Source: Hemibagrus wyckioides
Taxonomy: Eukaryota; Chordata; Actinopteri; Siluriformes; Bagridae
Direction: 5' to 3'
DNA length: 64,000 nucleotides
NCBI RefSeq assembly: GCF_019097595.1
Contig: NC_080734.1
Location: 17,620,392 to 17,684,391, forward strand
In this document: positions 48,501-59,862 of the stretch, piece by piece
Position numbering within the stretch: position 1 is the stretch's first letter
How the letters are laid out: each line of letters begins with the position of its first letter
The notes under the pieces: generated by a model
The model's database searches: none
Seen by the model: only the letters and a program-made list of their open reading frames with translations
Told to the model about the DNA's origin: nothing
Translations under genes and position numbers: made by a program

Positions 48501-49447
48501 CTTGGTGGTGCTGGGGCTTGAGCCCCGATCTTCCGGTCAACGACCCAGAGCTTTAACTACTTAAGCTACCACTGCCCCATACAGAGTTGCCTTTCTATTC
48601 GTACATAGTGCTGTTTATTAGCTTTTTAATAAATATATCTTTTCTTATTTACTAAAATCATTCAGACACAGTTAGCCTCAAATACTGATTCAACCTGTTA
48701 GTTTGAATTACAGATGAAATTCTGTCTCATTGTTTTATAGGACAGCGGTACACTCTTGTGGACGTATTCCACTGATGTTCCGTTTTTCTCCTCTCCTTCC
48801 TGTTCTGACTCCTGCGTCTGTGTGGGTTCAGTGAATGGACACATCACTGCATTAAGCCATGATGGAAATGTGGTAAGAGAAGGTATCAGGGAGGATGTAG
48901 TGTGAATAAAGGGGCTGTAAAGTATTGAAATGTTATGGAGAAAAAAAGTCTGGCCAGTTTCTATAGAGATGTCCATGAACTTTGCTTGTGAATTACTTTG
49001 AACTTGTTTCCCCAGTTATGGGATTTCCTCACCGATGGACCCGTCTTCTCATCGCCGTGCCTGACCTCAACCAGATCTGACGCGCATGACGGTTTCACGA
49101 CATTGTCTCCATCTTGCCCAGCTGTTTTTTGTGGATCGCACGATTCCTCTGTATACTGCATCGACTCTGCTAACGGCTCGTTACTATGGAGATTCCGAAC
49201 CACAGGCAAGGTGTATTCCAGTCCGTTTGTTTTTGATGGATCTCCCTGGGGCGTGAGAACCCTGGTAGCCATAGCGTCAACTGACGGAACCTTGTGGGTA
49301 CTAGACGGAGAACAGGGAACAGTGAAAGCCTCTTTCCTCTTACCTGGAGAACTCTTTTCCTCTCCTGTGGTGTGGGGTCACGCTATAGTTCTGGGATGTC
49401 GGAACGACTACGTCTACTGCTTGGAACTGACTATGAGGACAGAATAA
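34546..49447 (+). CDS. aasdh: AASDH (ACSF4): acyl-CoA synthetase-like protein with carrier domain and PQQ-type beta-propeller
   Basis: A non-ribosomal-peptide-synthetase-like protein, long linked to 2-aminoadipate metabolism and of uncertain substrate. Fourteen GT-AG exons: 34546-34787, 36799-36919, 38291-38604, 38780-38972, 40449-40693, 41796-41902, 43151-43326, 43422-43707, 43902-44020, 45779-46622, 47901-48064, 48202-48327, 48741-48872 and 49016-49447. They total 3501 nt, 1166 aa (human 1098). A second in-frame ATG at 34561 ([12 protein letters not shown]) fits the family N-terminus better and would give 1161 aa. The adenylation domain includes [20 protein letters not shown] (SGTTG at 202-206), [27 protein letters not shown] and RATGDW. 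The phosphopantetheine serine is S625 in [10 protein letters not shown]. The C-terminal half has repeated W..../SSP blades ([39 protein letters not shown]). Exon 10 begins right after a TG repeat. Introns 1, 5 and 9 carry tandem repeats. Confidence 0.97.
34821..36711 (+). mobile_element. MITE copy B, split by a GATA array, in AASDH intron 1
   Basis: The left end 'agtatgtagacacctgaccatcacatccacatg' (34824-) matches copy C (55581-56004). The right end is 'gtgtccacatacttttggccatata' (about 36686-36710). The interior after the array shares 'cctgttccagcatga', 'agtgtcctgcac', 'ccactgaacacctctgggat', 'ccaacatctag' and 'agcaaacaggggaataaat' with copy C. A 1.3-kb GATA array sits between the two halves. 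Confidence 0.72.
34909..36242. repeat. 1.3-kb (GATA)n/(GACA)n array
   Basis: Almost uninterrupted gata tetramers with regular gaca, ggta and gatg variants. The phrase 'gatggatagacaggtagata' recurs many times, showing higher-order copying. This is the Bkm-type GATA/GACA class. The SIYLSIYLS frames on the minus strand are artefacts. Confidence 0.97.
37795..38025 (+). mobile_element. Teleost interspersed repeat, 3' end
   Basis: It contains 'atgcaaggtttcttcctcatat', 'gggagtttttcctcacca' and a terminal 'tgctttgagacaaaagcactatacaaataaattgaattga'. A diverged relative with the same end lies at 41518-41778. These words are typical of dispersed fish repeats. It lies in AASDH intron 2, and the class is not assigned. 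Confidence 0.6.
39529..39592. repeat. (TTC)n / (ATT)n microsatellite
   Basis: A TTC run passes directly into a short ATT run in AASDH intron 4. The Ser/Phe-rich frames there are artefacts. Confidence 0.88.
40743..41508. repeat. 32-bp minisatellite in AASDH intron 5
   Basis: About two dozen copies of a 32-bp unit: cactctctggtgtttataat followed by catttataatca. Variants are cac/cgc, ttt[a/c]taatc, and short units lacking one 'ct' pair ('cactctggtg'). No coding frame of interest. Confidence 0.96.
41518..41778 (+). mobile_element. Teleost interspersed repeat, second copy
   Basis: It shares 'atgaggatgaagttcccttt', 'gcttgctcattag' and the terminal 'agttgctttgaggcaatg ... aagtgctacacaaataaaattgaattgaattg' with the element at 37795-38025. 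It ends just before AASDH exon 6. Confidence 0.55.
44695..44990. repeat. Imperfect 28-32-bp tandem repeat in AASDH intron 9
   Basis: About ten degenerate copies of a phrase like 'catcattctccatagagatccataactc'. Units vary in length and sequence. Confidence 0.8.
46925..47330. mobile_element. MITE with 20+-bp terminal inverted repeats, AASDH intron 10
   Basis: The left end 'ttgccaaaagttttgggaca' (46941-46960) is matched in reverse complement by 'tgtcccaaaacttttggtaa' (about 47288-47307). About 350 bp between carries no transposase. The end sequence is related to, but distinct from, MITE copies A-C ('ttgccaaaagtatgtggaca'). Confidence 0.82.
47331..47640 (-). mobile_element. Common teleost interspersed repeat
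   Basis: It contains 'ctggatggagtgccaaccca', 'tgttggaggaaaccggagca' and 'aacatgcaaactccacacac'. Read on the minus strand this is the familiar fish phrase 'gcatgttcccc...gtgggtttcctccgg'. A second copy lies at about 57998-58260. The class is not assigned. Confidence 0.65.
48373..48585 (-). mobile_element. tRNA-derived SINE
   Basis: On the minus strand it begins 'gtggtagcttaagtagttaa', an A-box, followed by 'gatcggggctcaagcccc', a B-box-like sequence. The body matches 17776-18008. It lies in AASDH intron 12. Confidence 0.78.
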
Positions 49448-49547
49448 CTAAAGCATCTCTTAGTGTATATGTTTGTATATGTTTTACTGGCTGTAATATA
49501 ATGTGTATATAAAACTATTTAAATGAAATTTTTTACAGATGTTCATA

Positions 49548-49562
<15 letters not shown>

Positions 49563-49577
<15 letters not shown>
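49563..49577. repeat. Short (TA)n tract in the AASDH 3' UTR
   Basis: A run of about 10 TA units, about 110 nt after the AASDH stop. Confidence 0.8.
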
Positions 49578-49578
<1 letters not shown>

Positions 49579-49693
49579 AGATATTTTTCTGGGCAAAAAC
49601 AGGCATTTCAACTCCAGACATCGAACATCTGTCGTTAATGTTTTGTTTTTTCCTTTGTGTTACTTAATGAGGACCTTTTTTGCAAATGGAGCA

Positions 49694-49699
49694 AATAAA
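49694..49699 (+). terminator. Likely AASDH polyadenylation signal
   Basis: AATAAA, 247 nt after the AASDH stop codon. A minus-strand AATAAA lies only 25 bp further on. Confidence 0.6.
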
Positions 49700-49723
49700 A
49701 AGTGCAAGTACCAACAAACTGCT

Positions 49724-51186
49724 TTTATTTTTAAATGTTACATACAACACTGTTTTTCGACGCTACATGATTGCACACGGCCGAATTAAAAACAAAGCGA
49801 CGGAAACTCGGAGGGTCTTCAAAGGAACACAGTGCAGTTCAGTCCACCTCTGTACATAGATACCTACATACATTACATACATACATACAAAATATTACGT
49901 TAAGTACAGGGGGTTGGTGTGTGTTTTTGCTGGGAGATCAAAGCTCTATTCGTTCGAAGCTGCTGTCATTTCTGAGAATAATGTCATTTCCTTCGCGAAG
50001 TCATTGGTTAGTCTTCCCCCAGCAGGATTTTTTCTCTCTTTTTTTCTTTTCCTTTTAAAGCACTGATCTCCCACTGACTTGCTTTTTAATGTCAGATACT
50101 AGACAAGCTACAGGATAACAGTGTTTCTATTACAGCAAGCAAGCAGTCTGTGTTGCAGAGAACTATTTCCAAAGAAACTGGAGGGCAATCAAACACTGTG
50201 CAAGAAGCAGATAGTTCGTTAACATTTGGTTAATGGTTTCCAGTCAAGTGAATTAACATGGTGGTTCAACGGAAGCGTTGTTAAGAACATTTACTATGTA
50301 AGTTATTTACATAAGTAAACACAGTGACCGTCATCATTAACGCTCATTTTCAGTGACGGGCTCAAATGACAGCGGTCATCTGTCACACAGTGAAAATCTT
50401 GGCCAGGATATCAAATAAGTTATTATTCACAACAAAAAAATAAAACAGGAGAATTTACCTTGTCCATATTAGACAAGAGGTGTTAAGACAACTCAACAAA
50501 TACGTTTTTGGAAGATGGCAGGTCCGGTATCTAGATTTAATTTAAAAAAAAATATACAAAAACAGTATCCAGTTCTGAAGTTCATGCTTGTAATACATCA
50601 GGGGGTGAAGTAAGATGGATGTTATGGTGATATCTACTGTGCAGCTTTAGCCCTTGAGTGAGTTCTTAAAAGACTCCCCAAAGAGTTGATCTCAAACTGT
50701 TAAAGAAGACATTTGTTTTTAGTAATATTTCTTTGTATACTACGCATGCCTTATATATTCCGACAAACGATTTGCTAGGAATAGGTCTGTTAGGCTTAGA
50801 TTCCCGCTGGGTTGTGACTAGAAGATATACACTTGAAAGATTTGGGGTTTTTTTTGTTTTTTTTAATTTAATGCAAATTAAAGAAATAAATAAATAAGTG
50901 AGTGCTTTGCTCTTCATATCTGTCTCTTAAATCCAGAATTGTTTGTTTAAACAGCGGTATGTTTGAGCACGTAATTATAGCTATGGATCATTTTATAATA
51001 TTATGAGAATGTTAATGTTTTAGTTATACATGTCGCTTGCTACCCATTCTGTGGGATGAAAATGGCACCAAAAAAACAAAGTGAACGCAGTTTTCCAGGT
51101 CAAGTGGTGTTTTGTGACTTGTTATGAGTATGGTGAAATGATACCATGTGAATGAGTGAGCTGATTAGAAGCTTGTGTCAAAGCTA
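49724..51186 (-). other. Probable CRACD 3' UTR
   Basis: 1.46 kb with no supported exon between the CRACD stop and a minus-strand AATAAA at 49724-49729. The region is not obviously repetitive and reads like a long UTR. The exact 3' end is inferred. Confidence 0.45.
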
Positions 51187-54100
51187 TCACTTGATGATCT
51201 GCGGGCAGTCACTCCATGCTTTGGCCTTACGCTTGGCGAGAGCAAGCCAAGCTGGTTCAGTGGAAACCTGTGGTGTGTCACTGGGTGGGAAGCGCTTTGT
51301 TATGTCCTTTGCTGCTGGAGGTGATGGGGTAGAGTCTGCTATCTCGACTGAAAAAGATAAATCGAACTTTAGTGTATTTTGACTTTGACTTTAGTGTATT
51401 TTGTGCAGAACATCCTAATAAACAGAAATAAACATGGCACCTGTAACAGAAGTGGGTAAGGTGTTGGCCTTCTTTAAGTTGTCACGACGCTCGAAGCGAG
51501 TCAGTAACGTGTCTGGTCTCTTGTTCTCCTCCGGGGTTTGTGCCTTAGGAATACCGGAATTTCCATTCCCTTTCCCCTCTGTAGGGCTCACTACTCCAGC
51601 CTGTAAGATAAATCCTGAGATGTTTCCCATACCATAGTAGATTCCTATAAACACAGTTAAAGTCCTCATTTCCTTCCTTCTGACCATGTTTGAGTTTCTC
51701 AGAGATGAATTGCAGTGTGAAAACTTCTGCAACCAGGTGCAAGCACAGCAATGAGAAACAGCCAATGCTAACCTGACAGGAAATCAAATTCATATACTCT
51801 CATGTGTAGTAGATCCAGTTAAGCATTTATCTATTCGTTAGGAAGAGCAGAACTATATGTATGCACAATAATATTGCTTCCTATCAGTAGTAAAACAAAT
51901 ATAATGTGATTCCTAGTGGCACACAGTATACGCTTCTCTTTGCAGAACAGTCGATCCTCACTGCTTGTCTTTCCCCAACCAAGCCTTCCACCACATTTTT
52001 CTCCTTTTTTTGTTCCAATACTGAAAAACAGTCCCATGACTGACAGCTCCTTCTTTTATATTCCTGAGAAAATGGGATTTGTAGATCAGGCAGGCTTCTC
52101 CGGGTAGGAGAGGTGCACACCCTTACATCCACAACAACTGATTTCAAGATACTAAAGTCGTGTAGTATGAAATGTTCAATTATTCTGAGATTGAGAAAGT
52201 CATGTAGTGTGCACTCGGCTGTATATCCTGGAACTACAGGTTGAACGGATACGTGTGGTGCTACTGGACTTACGCTTTCTCGGTCCCTGGCTTGTTTCTC
52301 AGCCAGCTTGGCTTCTCTCTGGTTCTTCCTTTCCTCTCTGCTTTGCTGCTGTTCTCTAAAACCCTTCTGTTTCTGCAAAGCCAGAGTGATCCATAATGGT
52401 CCCGTCTCCTTCTCCTGTGTCCGTGAGCTGTCTAAGGAATGCCTGCTCTGCAGAGAGGGCTTTTCTGTGAAGGAGACAGGAGAGTAATTTGCATCTACTT
52501 TAAAAACCACAAAGACACACTAACTGAAGACTTGATTACCTTAACAATGTTCTGGACTGTGTTTCTATTTACGGAAGTAACATTATTCAGTAGTTTTACG
52601 ATTATGGTATGTAATGTGATACTATAGAAAGCAGTGGCGGGCCGTTCACAAGGCATGTAATTTGAACAAATATTTGTTTGTGACATTTAAAATGTCATAT
52701 GGCAATTAAGTTACATTATACTTGCCTCTTCTTATTAGTTCAGTCCTCCGGTCTGCTTTCTCCCTCCATGGAATGCTGATGGATGGAAAGAAGGACTTCT
52801 TTTCTTTTGGCTCATCATCACCCTGGCCATTTCTCGGACACTGCACGGATTCCGAGGGCTCTAACTTTTGATCAATGCGCTCTTCAGAAGCTGCCACTTC
52901 TGGCCCACCTGATCTCGGGGAAAGCATGTCCCCAGAAGTCCTTCTACTAGGTTTAGGTAGGGGAGAAGGTGGCGGTGTGGCACCATCGGATGGTTTGGGA
53001 AATGTAGCTGGTTTCTGATAAATTGGGGGCTTAGAGATGAGTTTGTCGCGTTCACTACATGCCGAAGAGGGAGCACTTCTACCAGGCCTGAAGCGTGACT
53101 CTACACCAGAGGTTCCTTGAAATTTCATTCCACTCTCTCCAAGTGGAGAGGTGATACTGGTCTTCTCAGAGAATACAGAAGATTCAGAGTACTGGTCAAT
53201 AGAGGTAAGGGGCACTGGTACTCCTTCAAAACTATCACCTGCACTATATCTTTTCTTCCTCTTCTCTGTGGATTGCTCACTATGAAAACGAAGCGAGTAG
53301 TTGGTCCTCCTCAGCTTGATACCAAACGGAGAGGGCCGCTCATCACCACTCTGGTCTCTGTGATCCCCATAATCCTTTGTGTCCGAGTCCTCTGAAACCG
53401 CCTGGCTCAAGGGTCCTGTTTCAGACGACGGAGATTTCAGGGTTCCATGTGTGAGACATGGAACCAGGAAGGAAGGGAGGTCTTTAGCAAACTTGCATTC
53501 TTCTGTACTGTCTGAGATACGGACAATCTTTCCTCCCTTATTCTGACCTTTACTGGGAGAAGAAGGTGAATGAAGATGCTGATTAGGAGCCAAATCTGTA
53601 GCTGGTACTTCCTCCTGACCTCCTTCTGTCTCTTCTTGACTAAAGACCTCTGAATTTCTATTTGAGTCAGCGAACTTCTTTCTGGCTGGAGTGATGGAAA
53701 ACTTAGCGCTTGCTGACACGGTCTTCCTGAGATTAGCGTGAGAAAACGGTGTCTCGCTGATATCTTCGCTTGTTGTTCGGCTCTGCACCTGTCTGTCTGG
53801 GTATTCCTGGTATTTTCCATCTAGTCCACCCTTAAAAATTTTGGATCGTATACTGGCCCACTCTGCCAAGACAGCAGCACTAGACTGCTCTGCAGATAAA
53901 GAGGATTCGTTTAAGGATTTGGTTTTTCCAGATTTGCGGTCTGGTGATGTCTTGTTCTTCCCTGCTGGTGTCCCGAAAGCTTTTTTGTCCTCAGAGAGAC
54001 CAAGCAGAGACTTACAGGCTGTATCTTTTATCTGATCCAGATTCACTGCTGTACCACACAGCTGAGCTCCAGTCACTAATATAGCAGTGTGAGGAACATA

Positions 54101-57100
54101 CAGGGATGAAGATAAAGTTGGTGAATCAGGAACTCCTGCAGTGCCTTCCCTGATTTCAGCAGCAGCTTCCCCCTGCTGAGGTGCTACTGGGGTAACTGGT
54201 GTTAGATTGACCTTCTGGAACAGGATTTGCTTTTCACCAGAGGACACTTTGAAAGTGAAAGGTCTTTGCCTTTCTTCCATCTCCCTCCATCGCAGCTCCT
54301 CTGCTTTTCTCTTCCACTCTGGATCAGAGGATGCTGATTGCTCCTCAGCAGCTCTTATCTCTTCTTGCTGCCTCTTTCTTTTATCCTCTTCCTTTCTTTT
54401 CTTTTCATCAGCCAGTCTTTTAATCTCAGCCTCCTCTTCTTCTTGTCGCCTGCTTTGTTCCTCATAAAGGCGTGCTTCTTCTTCTCTTTGCTTTTTTTCC
54501 TCTAACTCCCAAAGCCTTAGTTTTTCTGCCTCTTCCTCCTCCTCTTTTCTTTTTTGCTCCTCCAATTCTTTCATTCTCCTCTCCTCCTCCAGGCGAAAGT
54601 GCTCTGCTATGATTTCCTGCTGTCTTCTTTCTTCCTCTGCTCTCTGTCTCTCTTCTTCTCTCTTTTTTCTTTCTTCTTCCTCACGTCTCTTCCTCTCTTC
54701 CATCTCCCTCAAGCGTTGCGCCTCCTCCTCCCTCTTTCTCCTTTCATCCTCTTCCTTCCTTCTGTCTTCTTCCCACTGCCTTCGCTTCTCTTCCTCCCTT
54801 CGCTGACATTCTTCCTGTTTTCTGCGGATTGTCTCCTGTTCCAGACGCAGTTCCTCAGCTCTTCTGTCTTCTTCTCTCCTTCTCTGTTTCTCTTGCTCCT
54901 GGATTCTCTGGAACTCGAGACGCTCCTGCTCCTCTTCATGGAGTCTCTGCTTCTTAGATTTTTCAGGAAGCTCTTGATCATCTCTGGTCCAGTGGCTTCT
55001 TACATGCCCTTCTCTCCAAACATCTGTTTCATCTGCACGTTTCTGCACATCTGTCTCTTCCTGCAGAACTGCTGAAATAGCCACCTCCAGATACTCCTAA
55101 AATTGACAAAGAAACAGCAGTTAGTTATTGTTCTGCTATACAGTTTGACACTTTTGCCTCTATGATCAATTCTTGGATCATGTTATTAAACTTCTGCTCA
55201 TGGATCCTCCCTCCCATGCTCTCTAGTGTTATCACTCAGCAAAAAAGAATCACTCAGTGTCAAAGAATTTTTTTCCTTACCTGTGTGAACCTGCGGTGCT
55301 TGCGTGACACTCGTTGGTTTTTGGGTTTGACGGACAGTTTATGTTTGGCAGCAGTGTTGTCCAAGCGCGGCGCGGACTGGGGAACAGCGTCTAGGTTAAT
55401 TGATTCGATCGTACCAGGGGGAGGAGGCCGCTTTGAACGAGGGGATTTCACAGGGGTCCTGTAGTGAGCCACATCACGGGCAGCAGATGAAACCTAAATA
55501 TGAAAGTGTAAAGTAATTACATTAAAAAATCTCTTAAACCATGAAATAAATATTGATATTTAAGTGACAATATGAAATATAGTCAAATATATGTGGACAC
55601 CTGACCATTACACCCACATGTTGATCTGCCTCAAACTCTTACCACAAAGCTTGTATACGGTGTTTTTGTATGCTGTAACATGTTACCCTTCACTAAGAGG
55701 CACAAACCTGTTCCAGCATGACAAGTTTGAACACAGAACTTGAGTGTCCTGCACCAACCCCTGACCTCAAGCCCACAGAACACCTTTGGGATAAATCGAA
55801 AAACTGACAGCACCCCAGAACTCCTCACCCAACATCACTAATGCTGAATGATCAAAAAATCACCACCGCCACAATCCAACATCTAGCAGAAATCCTTCCC
55901 AGAAGAGTGAAGCACATTATAGCAGCAAACAGGGGAATAAATCTCTAGCACATCAAGAAGCACATGCGTGTGATAATCAGGTGTCCACAAACATTTGGTG
56001 TACCACAGATCTATTAGCTGTACATTTTTGTTGTACACGACTCTTCTTTCAACATCCTTTTTCTTACATTTTCCTTGGCTTCGGCGTCCTGTGGTTCTGG
56101 CTCCACCTGTGCCAGGACTCGCAACGGACTTCTTGGTGCCTCCTCCTCATCTGAACTACCTTCATCTCCTTCACTTTTCCTCAGTGAGGGAGGTCTCTGA
56201 CCAAACTTTATATTATGAGCTATCTGCCTCTGTAGGATTAAACACAGGGTAGAGAGCTCAGTTATATTATGAGGTAAATGAGGTAAGTGGTGCTAGATTA
56301 TATTTGAATGCTAGTAGTAGTAAGACTATTCAATTATGTTTACTATTCAAAGTGTTGAGTAATTTTACACAGTGAGGCACAGAGCAAGGTAGCATTGCTG
56401 CCCCCTAGCTCCAGGGCCCTGGGGTCGAACCCGAGCTGGGGTTACTGTCTGTGTATATACTCCATGTGCTTGTGTGGGTTTCCTACGGGTTCTCTGGTTT
56501 CCTCCCACGTCCCAAGGACATGCCGGTAGGCTGAATTGCCTCTAAGTGTGAATGAGTGTGTGTGTGAATGATGTCTGGTTCTGACACCACAGCTAACAAA
56601 CACCTTCTGACCAATCAGATTTGAGAAAATATTATTATTAAATAATATATTATTTAGTTAATACTAAAGCTTTATACAGAGCCACTGGTATCAACACTTT
56701 GTAAATGTTAATACGTTTTCAGCCATGAGAGTTTCTTCAGTACATGAAGACTTTGCACTTTCTGGATTCTAGGTTACACAAGATGCTGTACTTGTATGTC
56801 TTATTAACATCCTGAACTAGAAAAGAGGTTTCATACTGACCGCATCACACCATCAGTCATTGATCTTCTGTAACCAGCGTGTCCAGAGCTGTTGTAAATA
56901 TGTGTTTGCACTTATTATATTCATCCATATAAGAGAATCATTATATTCACTTACTTGTAGGTTCCTGACTTTGTCTGAGACGTTCTCTTGAGACATGGTC
57001 AATTCTGGGCAGGGCTGCTCTACAGAATCCTCAGGGATGAAGATGCTCTCGTGTGAAAAAGCTCGAGACCCCAGGGGATTTAACTCTCTGCACACACACA

Positions 57101-57546
57101 CACACACACACACATATAGAAATGTTTAGTTCTAAATGTTGCTTTAACAAAGCAAATTACAACCCAATTTTATTACTGTTTACTAATATTATACTAATAT
57201 TTAATCATCATCATTGCCTGGAATTTAAATTGATTCTAAATTAGTATTTAGGTGAGAAAAAAGCCTTATGCTGATGCTTCATAAAAGTAAACATTATGAT
57301 GAAACATAACAGTATTTTTCTCAGTGAATTTCATTTCATTCTTTTATTTATAAATAACATTCCTGCCAGCTCTTAACCTCAGATGCTGTTTGGATTCGTC
57401 CAGGCCTGAGACCACCCCATTGCACACGTCACTGGTGGAGTGGCTGGGTTTCAGTTCAGGTTCCTCGAACCCCCGCTCTGTCTCCCTCCTCCTCTTCCTC
57501 CCAAACAGGCGGCGGAACGGCTGGAATTTACCTGGCCGCCGCCGGT
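51187..57546 (-). CDS. cracd: CRACD (KIAA1211): capping protein inhibiting regulator of actin dynamics; first coding exon(s) not found
   Basis: CRACD binds and inhibits actin capping protein, favouring F-actin growth in epithelia. Eight exons found, 5' to 3': 57378-57546, 56955-57087, 56068-56229, 55281-55493, 52726-55096, 52274-52464, 51441-51600 and 51187-51347. With one base owed by an upstream exon they give 1186 aa (human about 1230). Motifs in order: basic KFQPFRRLFGRKRRRE; LGSRAFSHESIFIPEDS; NIKFGQRPPSLRKSEGDEGS then SDEEEAPRSPL (the KIAA1211-family region, DUF4592 as I recall); a long Glu/Arg-rich helix (about 54300-54940); Ser/Pro-rich middle; GPLWITLALQKQKGFREQQQ; RPDTLLTRFERRDNLKKANT; and the end EPAWLALAKRKAKAWSDCPQ then IIK. 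The large exon needs a GC donor (52725) to stay in frame. The acceptor of the exon 56955-57087 follows a TG repeat. The upstream exon must end with a one-base overhang and lies to the right. Confidence 0.95.
55581..56004 (+). mobile_element. MITE copy C
   Basis: Ends are 'atgtggacacctgaccattacacccacatg' and 'aggtgtccacaaacatttggtgta'. The interior matches the right half of copy B. No transposase. It lies in a CRACD intron between the exons 55281-55493 and 56068-56229, about 60 bp from the latter. Confidence 0.75.
56370..56575 (+). mobile_element. Common teleost interspersed repeat (tRNA-like head)
   Basis: It contains 'ggggtcgaacccgagctggg', 'gtgtgggtttcctacgggtt', 'ctggtttcctcccacgtcccaaggacatgc' and 'gtgaatgagtgtgtg'. 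It is in the same phrase family as 47331-47640 but on the other strand. It lies in a CRACD intron. Confidence 0.6.
57088..57116. repeat. (CA)n microsatellite at a CRACD splice acceptor
   Basis: About 12 CA units. On the gene strand the TG repeat ends in gtgcag, immediately before the exon at 56955-57087, so it replaces the usual pyrimidine tract. Confidence 0.93.
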
Positions 57547-57690
57547 CTGTAAGACGGAAAATAGATATCATCATCATCATCATCATCATCATCATGTGAT
57601 GAAACAGACAATTTTAGTTCTGTGATTGTGAGGGAAGTGTGAAGGTGTGAAGGTATGAAAGTGCATCAGTAGTCAACTATTTCACACAAA

Positions 57691-57721
<31 letters not shown>

Positions 57722-57997
57722 TGACTCATTAGGCATGCCTAATACAGACGCAGACAATTATAACATAACACACGCATACTTTTGATGTTCTTTTTTTAAC
57801 ATGAGCAGCACGTCATGATTCATGTTAATTCATTCCGATAGCATACGATTTCATGCTTTAAAATACTTTTCTGTGTTTTTATGCTGTTTGTATCTGTTCA
57901 GTGTAATTAGACAAGAACTATACTTCAGTTTCAAAGCAGCTCAGTAAGTGAGAAAAGCTCTGAGTAAATATACTTCAAGTCTGGTTTCCAACTGCAT

Positions 57998-58260
57998 ATC
58001 ATCCATCCATCCATCCATCCATTTTCTGTGGCATTTATCCTACACAGGGTCACTGGGAGCACATCCTTAGGGCACAAGGTGGGGGACACATTGGACAGGG
58101 TGCCAACTCATCACAGGGCACAATCACACACACACACACACACTATAGACAGTTTAGAGAATCTAAAAGACTTGGAGGAAACCCCGAAGCACAAGGAGAA
58201 CATGCAAACTCCACACACACACAGGCCAGAGATGGGAATCGAACCCCTAACCTCAGCGAT
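57998..58260 (-). mobile_element. Common teleost interspersed repeat, second copy
   Basis: 'cacagggtcactgggagcac', 'cagggtgccaactcatcaca' and 'aacatgcaaactccacacac' match the element at 47331-47640. It is preceded by an (ATCC)n tract. Confidence 0.6.
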
Positions 58261-59308
58261 GTGGTTGATGATACAAAACATGCTCAGAATTTAATAACTG
58301 ACAGTAGAAAGATGCTCATGAGAAGGTTGGAATAAAGAAATCTATAAATCAGACAGACAACTTGTTACTAAATGTAGAAACAGACGGATGTATCTTAAAC
58401 GTTTCAGTCAAAGGCAAAGGTTTACGGACACCCAGGCTAAAGACATTCAGAGTGAATTATTCACAACTCCACACATTTCATATTACCGTCCATTTCCTTT
58501 TTTGAGGACATTAAAGTGTCTGCTTTCTTTCCATGAGAGGGCATTTTAAAATAATGGCAAGGATGCAAGATATATTTTCCATTTTTATCTATCAGACTTT
58601 CTGTAGGTTGGTTTACATTCACACTTTAGTTAGTATTTGGTGGTGTCTTCCTTCAATTCCACACAATGTTCTGTTTGTCAGCTCCTCAGACACTTTTTCC
58701 AGTTTTCATTTTTTGTCAGGTCTCTGTGAAAGCCACTCCAGTACTTTTACTTTGCTGTCTTTAAGGCAGAGCACCACACATACACATGAATATTCGAACC
58801 ATAGACCCTGGAGCTGTAAGAGAGAGGGCAATGCTGCCCACTGCACCACCATGATTAAAATGAACCGAAATGTACAAAGGAAAATCTCAGTGCACAATGT
58901 ATTCTTGCTCTGAAAACAGATTCGGGGTTAAGAACTATGAGTAACGTCTTACTCATATAACGAATTGTTAAATGTTATGTTTAAAATTTATTACGTTCTT
59001 CAGTGAAGAACCACGGGAAGTGGAGATATGTGTGCTTTATAGATGGACATTTTGTTTTAAACAGAAAAGCGCTGGCGGAGGTTCGGCCCATTTGAGTGAA
59101 GTGTATCTAATATATATACAGTATTTTATGTCCTCAGATTTTGTAGAGCAGATATACAGAATGCTCTGCCGAGCTCTGTCGTACATTTATTCATTTCATT
59201 ATCTACATTTTTACTGAATAAATGTACACTTTATTTTCAGTTATTGTTCTTTATTATAACTCTAAAGTCCAATTAGCTAGATCAGTTTATTTTATAGGTT
59301 GTGTATAC

Positions 59309-59862
<554 letters not shown>

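Noticed and set aside
48373..48585. tRNA gene from A-box/B-box-like sequence on the minus strand
   Set aside because: It does not fold as a full tRNA, is repeated elsewhere with a long non-tRNA body, and is best read as a SINE.
54207..55075. Plus-strand frames opposite the large CRACD exon
   Set aside because: They are antisense shadows of the Glu/Arg-rich coding region (Ser/Leu/Phe-rich complement).
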